From Phoronis australis (lineage: Eukaryota > Phoronida > Phoronidae): 28,168 nucleotides of DNA. The stretch lies in contig NMRA01000622.1 in assembly GCA_002633005.1 (NCBI GenBank), positions 145,593 to 173,760 on the forward strand, written 5' to 3'. Below, in pieces: positions 21,501 through 28,168 of the stretch; the first letter of the stretch is position 1, and each line of letters opens with the position of its first letter. Under the pieces are notes generated by a model. The model was not told the DNA's origin. It worked only from the letters and a program-made list of their open reading frames with translations, and ran no database searches. Made by a program: the position numbers and the translations under genes.

Positions 21501-24178
21501 CAATTTCGCGCTGCTCAGTCTCGGTCAGTCACTACTAATTTACGCCGCCACCCCCCCCTCGGTCTCCTGTTGCACACCAATGTCGATTTTGCGCCACTAA
21601 TTCTAAGGGAGTCTACTAGGTGCAACCCCCTGCCAAGACCGTTGTTGCGCACGTTGATACAATAGGATACTGGGCAGATCACGACTGTCAGAAGAATCGA
21701 CTAGTGACGACCTGAAAAGAAAAACGAAAGCACTCAATTTGGGACAGGTGAACTCATGAAGGACGTAAACCAGGCAATTCAAGTACTATTCTACTATTTA
21801 TATACTTAATTTTCTTTCTTAATGTATATTTAACCAATTACAATTCATCTTTGTCGACCGTTTTCATTTCATTTCGTCATATATTTGCTACAGTTACGGA
21901 AAATAGTTCTTCCCACAGGTCTCTGCTGNAATATGGGTCGTTAACAGCTTTTCTAAATAATGTGATCAAACAACTAAGGCTAATTTTTTGTTAAGACAAT
22001 TAATGGGTTGTCAGTGCAAAACTTTGAAATCTGGAATTTTTTTAAACCAGTCCAGCATAATATTTTTCAATGGCTTGTGTGGCTTCTCAAAACCAACCAG
22101 TGGTCTGACCTTGCAGGAGACAAAATAGTTATTTTGGCATCTAGCTATTTTCAACAGGCCGACACTGAGCTCCTGTCTCCTACCTCTGTACTCAAACAGA
22201 AAATTAACCAATCACATTGCATGATTCAGTACAAATGTGTAAGTTTACTCAAACCGTGTTATGCAATTGCTCACTTTTTGATTACAGTATTGAGTATAGG
22301 TGACCCTTACCATACATATACTTTTCTTATTTTCAGGGAATGTGGTTTGGCATTGTCAATCATGTTGTTGATGTGCATGACTGGTCAATGCCCATAACCA
22401 CTCCTGGTACTGATAAATGTCAAGGTGACCACCATGCCCGTGACCCTGATAAGTACCTGATCAAAGGATCACCAGGTCATGAGAGCTTGAGGAAAATAGT
22501 TTACGACAGGCGCCTCCTGAACAGGATTGATTATTTTCTAAACTGCAGGTAAAAATCTTCCACATCATGGTTACTCGCAGTGTGATTGACATAAAGACAC
22601 TGCCTCTTTTACAATCACCCATGATGTTAGCAAAATAAAGTAGTACGGTAAAGTCGCGTGATTTTCGGACACTGAAAATTAATTCCAATAGAAAAAATTC
22701 ATTCTTGGACGAATCTCNGAAAGACGCGGGACAAAAATCCGACGTTTATGACATTGTCCGAAATTCGAGGATCATTGAAAAACAGTTTTTGGACATTGTA
22801 CGAATTTCGTGGACCATGAAAAACTCATTTCGGAAATATTTATTCTTGGTCGAAAATGGCGGGCCGTCCGAAAATCACGCGACTTTACCGTAAGACATTA
22901 AACAGTTCGCACTTTATCCAGTGATCTTTCACCCGGACTGGTTAATTCTGTGAACGCGTGTAATTTTTCTTAATTCTGTACAACTAATTAGAGTTTTGGG
23001 TTATCATCCTGTTCATAATTTTGAGTTCTTACTAGGAAATTATGCAAATGCATCAAACTTAATGAATGTCCATGGGTGTTTGTTAGGTGTTTCTCAAGTG
23101 TCATGACATAAGGGTGTTTTGAAAATTTCCACTGCTTTTTTAGGGTAGTAGAATAAGCCAGGAAAGAATTCACGTACAGAAAACAGGAGAAGGACAGGCA
23201 TGGCAATTTCCCCAGGAAATACTGACATTTGCCGATGGACTATTTTTTGTGTCAATGGTCATCTTTGGTTAGCATGCTCTCTCCCCTTTTGCGAATAAAT
23301 GCTGGTGCTTATGAAATGCCTGAAAGATTGTCATTTTCGTATTACAAGCCCATGGGTATATTTTTGGAAAATCCCATAGTCTATCTATCTGTTAGGATTG
23401 GTGTAGGCCAAGTATCACCAATGTTTCCTGAAGGCATGGAGATTGTGGTGAATGAATGCGAATGTTTCACAGGTAGTTCAACTAACAAAAGTTCTAAAAT
23501 GGCCTTAATTTTTCATCTTATTTCTTTCAGGAGTACAGCTGAATTGGAGAATTTCAACCAGCTAGTGCTTATGTATGCTGGGAAGAGGTTTGCCAATGGG
23601 CCACCAGCATACAGGGCCAGAAACTTTTTGGCAGCTTTAGATTATAATACCCATATTGACAGGGATGTCGTGGTCAACAAGAATGGGACCATCAGGTAAT
23701 TTAAAAGTTACGTTTGTATTGCTTTTATGTTTACTGTTGTGGAAATGTGATTTTCTCAGACACATTGCCTTTCCCCTTAGTGCAATTTGATGCTGTGGGA
23801 TGATTAAACTAAGATTTTTATTTCAAAATGGGACACCAAGCGTGGCTGTTCTGCTTTTTCTAACATGGTTGTTGACATGTTTTTATGTTTGATTAAAATA
23901 TGAACTAATCTCTTTCTTGTATTCTTTAAAGGTATGCTCGCAAATTTAATAAAAAATCCGGGCGTTACACTGTTCACCCGGTAAAGGTAGCAAAGACCTA
24001 TCCACACATCAGGCCATTGATGGTGGCGATAGTTGAAAGAAGATTGAGAGACAACTTGGGAATGCATAGGAGAGTTCCCATTATGTTTGATGACTCGCGC
24101 ATCATCGCTGCCTCTGTAAGTGGTGTCACACCGCCACCTACTCATGTCCTACAAGCCGAGAAAGTGTCAAGATTCTAG
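12316..24178 (+). CDS. Kolobok-type transposase-derived gene, 14 exons, one frameshift
   Basis: Exons joined in phase: 12316-12518, 13587-13697, 14115-14204, 14940-15005, 15236-15298, 15723-15797, 16217-16538, 17126-17405, 17664-17899, 18107-18183, 19168-19272, 19728-19939, 23531-23695, 23932-24178. All introns are GT..AG. The product would be about 750 residues. It has a basic N-terminus with a W-x-x-L...LAKRLLDAY helical segment (about 1-70), an acidic/Ser linker (70-260), a CxxC...CxxxH...C zinc-ribbon-like motif (about 290-325), then an RNase H-like core. Core signatures: GDGRMDSPGH (D405), VTDAHPQI (D473), DIWH (494-497) and LENF (E620), then a basic C-terminus. These match the order in Kolobok-type DDE transposases. 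No THAP domain is seen. Exon 9 carries a one-base frameshift at an A6 run. Many exons and long introns suggest a host-resident, possibly domesticated gene. Confidence 0.7.
13587..13697 (+). CDS. Transposase-like gene exon 2
   Basis: 111 bases, phase 2 at both ends. Completes the helical domain (YEVAQSERLATMSREV), then turns acidic and Ser/Thr/Pro-rich. Confidence 0.7.
14115..14204 (+). CDS. Transposase-like gene exon 3
   Basis: 90 bases, phase 2 at both ends; Ser/Thr-rich linker (YDRTTAVEKPGTSKLVSSTP). Acceptor tttctttacag, donor AG|GTGTGA. Confidence 0.65.
14940..15005 (+). CDS. Transposase-like gene exon 4
   Basis: 66 bases, phase 2 at both ends; acidic/Ser linker (GSELSGINAMSSDSASDDKP). 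Donor GAG|GTATGT. Confidence 0.65.
15236..15298 (+). CDS. Transposase-like gene exon 5
   Basis: 63 bases, phase 2 at both ends; basic start (DVPKRNIIKKQ), donor GA|GTAAGT. Confidence 0.6.
15723..15797 (+). CDS. Transposase-like gene exon 6
   Basis: 75 bases, phase 2 at both ends; acidic linker (LTIDVSEEISCDDLDGDFN). Acceptor ctgtattacag. Confidence 0.65.
16217..16538 (+). CDS. Transposase-like gene exon 7
   Basis: 322 bases, phase 2 in and phase 0 out. A strongly acidic first half leads into KFIVFMTPLLSLANLINVSC and a CKEC pair, then SALYLTW at a GTGAGT donor. CKEC supplies the first half of a zinc-ribbon-like site completed in exon 8. Confidence 0.8.
17126..17405 (+). CDS. Transposase-like gene exon 8
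   Basis: 280 bases, phase 0 in and phase 1 out. Starts RCTKGHQVFQWCSQP, giving the second half of the zinc-ribbon-like motif (CxxxH plus C), then the hydrophobic GDLLIAAVLLSGNNF segment typical of the region before the first catalytic Asp in Kolobok-type proteins. Ends at the G of GGT, whose codon is completed in exon 9. Confidence 0.8.
17664..17899 (+). CDS. Transposase-like gene exon 9, catalytic core, frameshifted
   Basis: Opens with GDGRMDSPGHFAQYCSYITM, the first catalytic-Asp motif. At the A6 run (17735-17740) the frame shifts by one base: read directly, TAA follows at 17744-17746, while the +1 frame continues smoothly through TVHCIDKRETNFKS to VTDAHPQIVATM, the second catalytic Asp. 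A homopolymer error in the assembly or a real inactivating indel would both explain this. Donor A|GTAAGC. Confidence 0.75.
18107..18183 (+). CDS. Transposase-like gene exon 10
   Basis: 77 bases, phase 1 in and phase 0 out. Encodes KNQHPEKKHSNDIWHGSKSV and then GKRVNK; the DIWH motif follows the second catalytic Asp in this family. Donor AAA|GTGAGT. Confidence 0.8.
18384..18875 (+). other. Intron 10 with a long stop-free stretch
   Basis: A 163-codon open stretch lies in the intron between 18184 and 19167. It shows no known motif, and its frame does not connect the catalytic segments as exons 10 and 11 do. Treated as non-coding. Confidence 0.4.
19168..19272 (+). CDS. Transposase-like gene exon 11
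   Basis: 105 bases, phase 0 at both ends. Encodes AANHKECTDLQKWTKSVTNH, then FWYCAQQARSKEEFT; matches the 'W..SI.NH.yW.a' stretch expected in the core. Acceptor tattttgtgcag, donor GTATGT. Confidence 0.8.
19728..19939 (+). CDS. Transposase-like gene exon 12
   Basis: 212 bases, phase 0 in and phase 2 out. Encodes GMWFGIVNHVVDVHDWSM..., with Cys/His residues (KCQGDHHARD), then HESLRKIVYDRRLLNRIDYF. An identical copy lies at 22337-22548, probably an assembly duplicate. Confidence 0.8.
20035..20061 (+). repeat. Left inverted end of a pogo/Tc1-mariner-like element (first copy)
   Basis: TA followed by CGGTAAAGTCGCGTGATTTT and CGGAC. The perfect reverse complement is at 22866-22892, ending in TA. 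A TA target and 25-bp perfect ends fit Tc1/mariner-pogo elements. A second copy of this end lies at 22644-22670 within the duplicated block. Confidence 0.75.
20300..20760 (+). repeat. Degenerate minisatellite, units about 60-80 bp
   Basis: A motif like gcttt(c/t)tcaata...aaatntcgggcttgcgttgnngacgcaca recurs near 20305, 20383, 20466, 20527, 20603 and 20716, often with a following 'accgttccc' or 'ttcttttcaaa'. Spacing is about 61-83 bases in the clearer cases and the copies are diverged. Non-coding, in intron 12. Confidence 0.6.
20761..21928. other. Intron 12 interior, no gene recognised
   Basis: Contains a short local repeat (ggtcgtcacca(g/a)ttt) near 21467-21513, otherwise nothing I can support. 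Ends at the contig join at 21929. Confidence 0.4.
21930..22717 (+). repeat. 788-bp block, second copy, probable assembly duplicate
   Basis: A contig delimited by 'n' at 21929 and 22718. It holds a second copy of exon 12 (22337-22548), which a gene predictor would count twice. The frame after two copies would be wrong. Confidence 0.85.
22337..22548 (+). pseudogene. Duplicate of exon 12 in the repeated contig
   Basis: Translation identical to 19728-19939. Including both would repeat 70 residues and break the phase into exon 13, so only one should be in the model. Confidence 0.75.
22644..22892. mobile_element. Pogo/Tc1-mariner-like element in intron 12, split by a gap
   Basis: Both perfect 27-base ends (including TA) are present, at 22644-22670 and 22866-22892, with an 'n' at 22718 between them, so the true size is unknown. 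Internal copies of a TCCGAAATTCG-like motif occur near each end. The 20109-21928 segment, which follows the first copy of the left end and has no matching right end, could be the missing interior. No transposase frame was found. Confidence 0.65.
23531..23695 (+). CDS. Transposase-like gene exon 13
   Basis: 165 bases, phase 2 at both ends. Encodes STAELENFNQLVLMYAGKRF..., the LExF segment that supplies the catalytic Glu, followed by YRARNFLAALDYNTHIDRD. Acceptor ttatttctttcag. Confidence 0.8.
23932..24178 (+). CDS. Transposase-like gene exon 14, C-terminus
   Basis: Phase 2 in, ends TAG at 24176-24178. Basic start (YARKFNKKSGRYTVHPVKV) then a tail ending LQAEKVSRF. No clear AATAAA follows. A partial second version of this exon follows the 'n' at 24471. 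Confidence 0.75.
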
Positions 24179-24470
24179 TTGTGAGCTTGTCCACAAATAA
24201 TCTTCTCTCAGCTCACAAAAAGTTCTGTGAAAGGATTGCTATTCATTCCATTACTGAACCTACTAAGCTTTCCATGATCTTAAAAAAATGGACAAATATT
24301 TCAGACTGAGGATGTTTATGTTCACAGTGGTTAGTAATACGATGAACCTGAAGCTTGTATAAAGATATATTTCTCAATACTCAGTCTGTGCGGTTTGATA
24401 CAAAACCTTTATACTGAGAAAATGGATCAGGAAACTTGTCCCTGATGCGCCAGACACAACAGCTAGGGAT
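24014..24470 (+). repeat. First copy of a ~455-bp block at the gene-gene boundary
   Basis: From ccattgatggtgg to the 'n' at 24471 it is repeated at 24472-24922 with about a dozen differences, including small indels. It holds the end of exon 14 and, on the minus strand, the tail of the P2X7-domain gene (24381-24470). The join at the 'n' suggests allelic contigs overlapping. Confidence 0.85.
24381..24470 (-). pseudogene. Duplicated 3' tail of the P2X7-domain gene
   Basis: Minus-strand translation ends [20 protein letters not shown] and then KGFVSNRTD, the same tail as the intact exon 4 but cut by the 'n' at 24471. Most likely an assembly duplicate, not a second gene. Confidence 0.75.
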
Positions 24471-24471
24471 N

Positions 24472-24922
24472 CCATTGATGGTGGCGATAGTTGAAAGAAG
24501 ATTGAGAGACAACTTGGGAATGCATAGGAGAGTTCCCATTACATTTGATGACCCGAGCATCATCGCTCCCTCTGTAAGTGGTGTCACACCGCCACCTACT
24601 CATGTCCTACAAGCCGAGAAAGTGTCAAGATTCTAGTTGTGAACTTGTCTACAAATAATCTTCTCTCAGCTCACAAAAAGTTCTGTGAAAGGATTGCTAT
24701 TCATTCCATTACTGAACCTACTAAGCTTTCCATGATCTTAAAAAAAGGACAAATATTTCAGACTGAGGAATATGTTCACAGTGGTTAGTAATATGATGAA
24801 CCTGAAGCTTGTATAAAGATATATTTCTCAATACTCATTCTGTGCGGTTTGATACAAAACCTTTATACTGAGAAAATGGATCAGGAAACTTGTCCCTGAT
24901 GCGCCAGACACAACAGCTAGGA
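24472..24922 (+). repeat. Second copy of the ~455-bp block, continuous with the minus-strand gene
   Basis: It holds a second end of exon 14 (stop at 24634-24636). Protein differences from the first copy include MFDDSRIIAAS versus TFDDPSIIAPS. It continues without a break into exon 4 of the P2X7-domain gene, so it probably shows the true gene boundary for that allele. Confidence 0.8.
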
Positions 24923-25098
24923 ATAACTTTTCTTTGTCCTGCAGTGAGCCTGCCAAAAGTCCACAATGTGTATTGTCTGTATGCCTGGTGCCTGTTTGTT
25001 TTGTTGTAGTTATCACCATCTTGGAAGGCCAAGACATCATTTCTGTAGTGCCGCGCTAAGGCTGACACAGCCTCATTGAGCACAAGGTACTCCATGTC
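24835..25098 (-). CDS. P2X7-domain gene exon 4, stop
   Basis: 88 codons with TGA. Starts [20 protein letters not shown] and ends [17 protein letters not shown]. Contains the family hallmark [15 protein letters not shown]. Acceptor ctatttatag. Confidence 0.85.
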   Translation of the reverse strand, partial: DMEYLVLNEAVSALARHYRNDVLAFQDGDNYNKTNRHQAYRQYTLWTFGRLTAGQRKVIPSCCVWRIRDKFPDPFSQYKGFVSNRTE

Positions 25099-28065
25099 CT
25101 ATAAATAGTAGAAGTGAAATGCATTTGAAAATATAATGCTGAGAATTTTCTGGTGTGCAGGTTATGGATACTAAAATAATTCAAATACTGTAATCTCCCT
25201 GGCCAGTGCCCAGGACCCTCAAATTGGAAAAACACCAAAACTTGGAGGTGGACCCTTACCTCAACAATATTTTACAATAGGCTTTGAAAGCGAAATTCAA
25301 TTAGATGGGGGTGGGGTGTTACTCAGACATAGGCTCTAACCAGGCAGATTACTCAAATAAACAACAATGGAATTAGTAGCAAAGAATTTTGAGAAAGTGC
25401 AAGTACAGGCAGACCACTATCTTTTTCGTCCGTAAATATGTGACTTCCGTTACAAAAATGATTAAATGGATGTCTATGTATAAATAAACTAATGCTGTTG
25501 ATACGTACATCCAAGAGACTTATGCAGTTTGGGAATACTTTGTTGCAACACAGTCGCTCATCCTCTGTGGGCATTTCCCGGCAATGTCTGCAGGAACACC
25601 ATGACGGTGGAGAAGCCTGTGGAGGCGGATGGTATCCTGAGCCTTCTGGTGCTGCAGGTGGATCCACCAGGTCAAAGATAAGCCCAGGCTCTCTTTTTAC
25701 CACCTTCTCCAAAAGGTGTCGCACTTGCTCATTGCTCATTGCATTTATTCTACTCTGAAAATAAGGAAAGATTTTTCACCAATTACGGAAAAGAAACATT
25801 TATCATGTCTTGTAGCGTAATAATTGCCTTGGCTAAAAGTTGAGATATAACAGTAGTTGGTGTCATGTATTATTTTGCATCATTACACAAATGATAACCA
25901 CATGAAATTCTGTGTCAAAAATGTAATGGCTCCCAATATCTTCAAGATGTAATTTGACATAGATTGTCTGCTATAAAATGTTCTGTTTGTATACAAATCA
26001 TATTTGTTTCACTTAGCTAGAGTTTACTATTCATGATTAAGTACCTGTACGTCAGCTTTACGAGGTGCATGAGCTTGCAGACCACGTTGAGCTGGGGTCA
26101 CTGAGGCTGTACCTGTAGTTGCTGTAGCAACTGACCTCCCTCTCCTCCCTCTACCTCCTCTTACTCCTCTCCTTGTTCTCCCTGCTCTCCCACGCCCTCT
26201 GGCAGAATAAAAAGGCCTTTCAGGGCTCCCACGCTAAAACAAAAAATTTCACTTAAACATAAAGTCTCAAAGGTCACCAAAAGTCATGTCTAACTTACAC
26301 TGAATGTAATTTTCATACCAAAGGAAATGTTTTAAACTGGACTGGTAATGGGTGAACAAATTTTGTTCCTAACTGCATTCCATTAACGAGTTCTCGGCCT
26401 CAGTCTGGTGGTTTCAGTTATCACATTTTGGTACATGGATAAGTTGAAACATGATGTCACTGGTGGATGCTAATATGTGTTTGGTGCAATGGTAAACTGA
26501 GTATTGGTTTGAGCCAATCACTTTATTAACCTCGACTGTATGCTCATTAGTTTATTGAACCAAAACGTATGAGGTAATGTCTGTCCTGTGCACAGCCAGT
26601 GCTGTCAATCCTTGTCTTGTAAGACACTTTCAGCACCAGCTGCAATCGTTGATTCACTGGCCTGCTACTTGTGACTGCTTTTTATTCTCTTACTGCAACT
26701 GAAGTGAATTTCTGTATAAGTGGAAATATGCAGCCGCTGCTGTTGGAGCCTATGAATAATGCTGTGAACTGTTGCAGCACCTCAACCTTATGTTATTTCT
26801 TTGGCTGGAATGATTATTAGATACAAGGTGGACAGTGGAAAAAATTCATATTTTGCATCATTGTTGCTGCATTTTCCAAGTTGTTTTTACTAGGGCTAAT
26901 TTTCTGAAAGTCGGTGCGTAATTTATAATTCCCTTTGCATATAGTGTATACATTAATTCTGTGCTTGGTTTTCTCGACGCAGTTATGTTGTTCCAATGGC
27001 ATGACCTCACATTTCTTGCATTATGTAACTTTGTATCCTGAAGTGAGTTGATAATCATCATTGATTTTGCACCGTAGTCAGATGTAAACTATGAAGGTGA
27101 GCTCAATAAAACAAAAGTTAAGTGCAAACCACAGAGTTGTTCAATCTCCTAAATTGCTAAGTGCTTGAACTCACAGTCAATGGAAATGTGTAATGGAGTT
27201 TGGCTCATTGAAATAAAACATTGAAAATACTGTAGAGACTAAATATCCGCCATGGTGTATTTTGTAAACTATAACTGGGTGAGCAATTGGATCAAATATA
27301 TGTTTACCACCTCTCATTGGAACAAACATGTCTTTGACCTATCATCCTCATATCTTTCCATGTAATGACAATGTAAAATAGCAGATGGCTAATATTAACA
27401 GCTTTTGAGATATTGGCAGATAGACTGTGTTTAAGTTCAAAAGATAACAAAATTTAACTTTATAAGATTTACAACACTTATCATTTTAACGTAAACATTG
27501 CAACAGCCCCAAAATGCACTTACCAGAAGCGGATCCAGGATTTGATTTAGGGGAGGGCCAGGGCAGAGTATTTGCCAGGATTTTGCTCGTCAGACAATTG
27601 CACCCTCAAACTGCCAAATGGTAACAGAATTTTAGGGGGAGGCCCCCCTCAAAATCTGACACTGCTTACTTACTACATGTACTTTGGGTCCACTGAGTAA
27701 ACTTGGTCCCAGAATTCCAAAAAACCCAAGGCAGAAATTTTAGGCAATTTTAGGGTCTGTAAGCGAGAAGGCTGATGAAGGATATCACAGCCTACGTAGT
27801 CACTATGCTTTGAAATGTCTTTAGCAAAGTGATGGCGTTCATGTTGACTATTCGCCGATCGGCGAGCCTGACGATATTCACTCACAGAACAATAAGATGT
27901 GAATCAAACGTTTTCCGATACAAATCCACATAAGTGGAGTCTTAGCCAAAGAGTACATTAGGTAGACTTAGGCTAGCATTAAAACCAAATAAATCGATAA
28001 CTTACTTCAGAAATAGGGCTACTTTGAGCCGACATAGACGACGATGTACTTTCCAAATCGGCCAT
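24835..28065 (-). CDS. P2X7 C-terminal (ballast) domain protein, channel-less, 4 exons
   Basis: Exons on the minus strand: 28065-28006, 26233-26045, 25754-25509, 25098-24835, all in phase 0 with GT..AG introns, giving 252 residues. Residues 1-20 are Ser-rich. Residues 21-83 are RG-rich ([20 protein letters not shown]). From about 85 lies the domain found as the cytoplasmic tail of vertebrate P2X7 receptors: [19 protein letters not shown], then [46 protein letters not shown] and YKGF. In P2X7 this region binds zinc and a guanine nucleotide. The ion channel portion is absent, as in many stand-alone invertebrate proteins labelled 'P2X purinoceptor 7-like'. Intracellular function unknown. The stop lies about 200 bp from the opposing transposase-like gene. 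Confidence 0.85.
25509..25754 (-). CDS. P2X7-domain gene exon 3
   Basis: 82 codons, phase 0. Encodes [20 protein letters not shown], a Pro-rich stretch, and the first cysteine cluster WCSCRHC...LCC...NC. Donor GAT|GTACGT. Confidence 0.85.
26045..26233 (-). CDS. P2X7-domain gene exon 2 (RG-rich)
   Basis: 63 codons, phase 0, acceptor tttgttttag, donor CAG|GTACTT. Encodes an Arg/Gly-rich segment followed by an Ala/Thr/Ser stretch ([18 protein letters not shown]), a possible RNA-binding or disordered region. Confidence 0.75.
26234..27525 (-). other. Intron 1 of the P2X7-domain gene, mostly unfeatured
   Basis: Lies between exon 1 and exon 2 of the minus-strand gene. AT-rich; no exon-like frame, RNA or motif that I can support. 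Confidence 0.5.
27526..27668 (+). repeat. GGCGGATCCAGGAT dispersed repeat, copy in intron 1 of the P2X7-domain gene
   Basis: Starts agaagcggatccaggattt and shares the ordered internal landmarks of the copy at 1624 (ttttgctcgtcag, gccaaatgg, gaattttaggggg), ending near tctgacactg. No coding frame. Confidence 0.65.
28006..28065 (-). CDS. P2X7-domain gene exon 1
   Basis: ATG (reverse of 28063-28065) then [20 protein letters not shown], ending at GAA|GTAAGT. The start is supported by the strong donor and by ZNF143-like and CArG-type motifs 50-85 bp upstream. Confidence 0.75.
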
Positions 28066-28117
28066 CACTGTTTTGCTTTCCGCGACCTTTCACCTCTCTG
28101 AGGTCATATGTCCATTC

Positions 28118-28127
28118 CCAAATATGG
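28118..28127. promoter_or_regulatory. CArG-type box CCAAATATGG
   Basis: Exact CC(A/T)6GG sequence, the SRF consensus, lying between the ZNF143-like site and the ATG of the P2X7-domain gene. Function not shown. Confidence 0.35.
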
Positions 28128-28130
28128 CAA

Positions 28131-28149
28131 CGCAATGCATTCTGGGATG
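28131..28149 (-). promoter_or_regulatory. ZNF143/Staf-like site upstream of the P2X7-domain gene
   Basis: The minus strand reads ACATCCCAGAATGCATTGCG around here, close to the CCCAGAATGCA(N)(T/C)GC core recognised by ZNF143 in animals. It is about 66 bp before the ATG, as expected in a TATA-less promoter. Confidence 0.55.
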
Positions 28150-28168
28150 TAATGTCGGATTTGACGAC

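Noticed and set aside
22337-22548. A true tandem duplication of exon 12
   Set aside because: Identical copy bounded exactly by 'n' joins, and two copies would break the phase into exon 13.
1-28168. CRISPR arrays, tRNA or rRNA genes
   Set aside because: No evenly spaced repeats with unique spacers, and no cloverleaf or rRNA core sequence noticed; genome is eukaryotic.

Overview
The window is animal nuclear DNA. Genes are split into many short exons with GT..AG introns, intergenic space is AT-rich, and MITE-like repeats are interspersed. The mixture looks like a marine invertebrate such as an amphioxus or hemichordate, but the species cannot be named from the sequence. Three single 'n' bases (21929, 22718, 24471) are contig joins. 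Two of the adjoining blocks repeat sequence found just upstream, which suggests allelic contigs of a heterozygous genome were placed in tandem.

Layout. 1-1165: tail of a plus-strand gene, of which only the last coding exon (946-1055, an EF-hand like MCFD2) and a poly(A) signal are visible. 2191-5356: a 3.2 kb element with long diverged inverted ends and decayed minus-strand cysteine-rich coding fragments. 5357-12300: mostly repeat-rich, non-coding sequence with a hAT-like MITE (about 6874-7245), a 16-bp G-rich minisatellite (8965-9028) with an adjacent perfect hairpin, and one candidate first exon behind a CRE and TATA box (10015-10095).

12316-24178 (+): the main gene. I assembled 14 exons with consistent reading phase, giving about 750 codons. 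It encodes an N-terminal basic/helical domain, an acidic linker built from small symmetric exons, a CxxC...CxxxH zinc-ribbon-like motif, and an RNase H-like DDE core resembling Kolobok-type transposases (GDGRxDSPG, TDxH, DIWH, LExF). The frame is broken once, at an A6 run in exon 9. The gene looks like a domesticated or multi-exon Kolobok-derived gene, possibly with one real or sequencing-derived lesion.

24835-28065 (-): a complete four-exon gene for a 252-residue protein. It has an RG-rich segment and the cysteine-rich cytoplasmic (ballast) domain of P2X7 receptors, without the channel part. Its upstream region carries a ZNF143-like site and a CArg-type box. This gene and the transposase-like gene are tail to tail, about 200 bp apart.

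Intron 12 of the transposase-like gene holds a Tc1/mariner-pogo-type element with perfect 25-bp inverted ends, and a roughly 60-80 bp degenerate minisatellite. I saw no tRNA, rRNA or CRISPR features.
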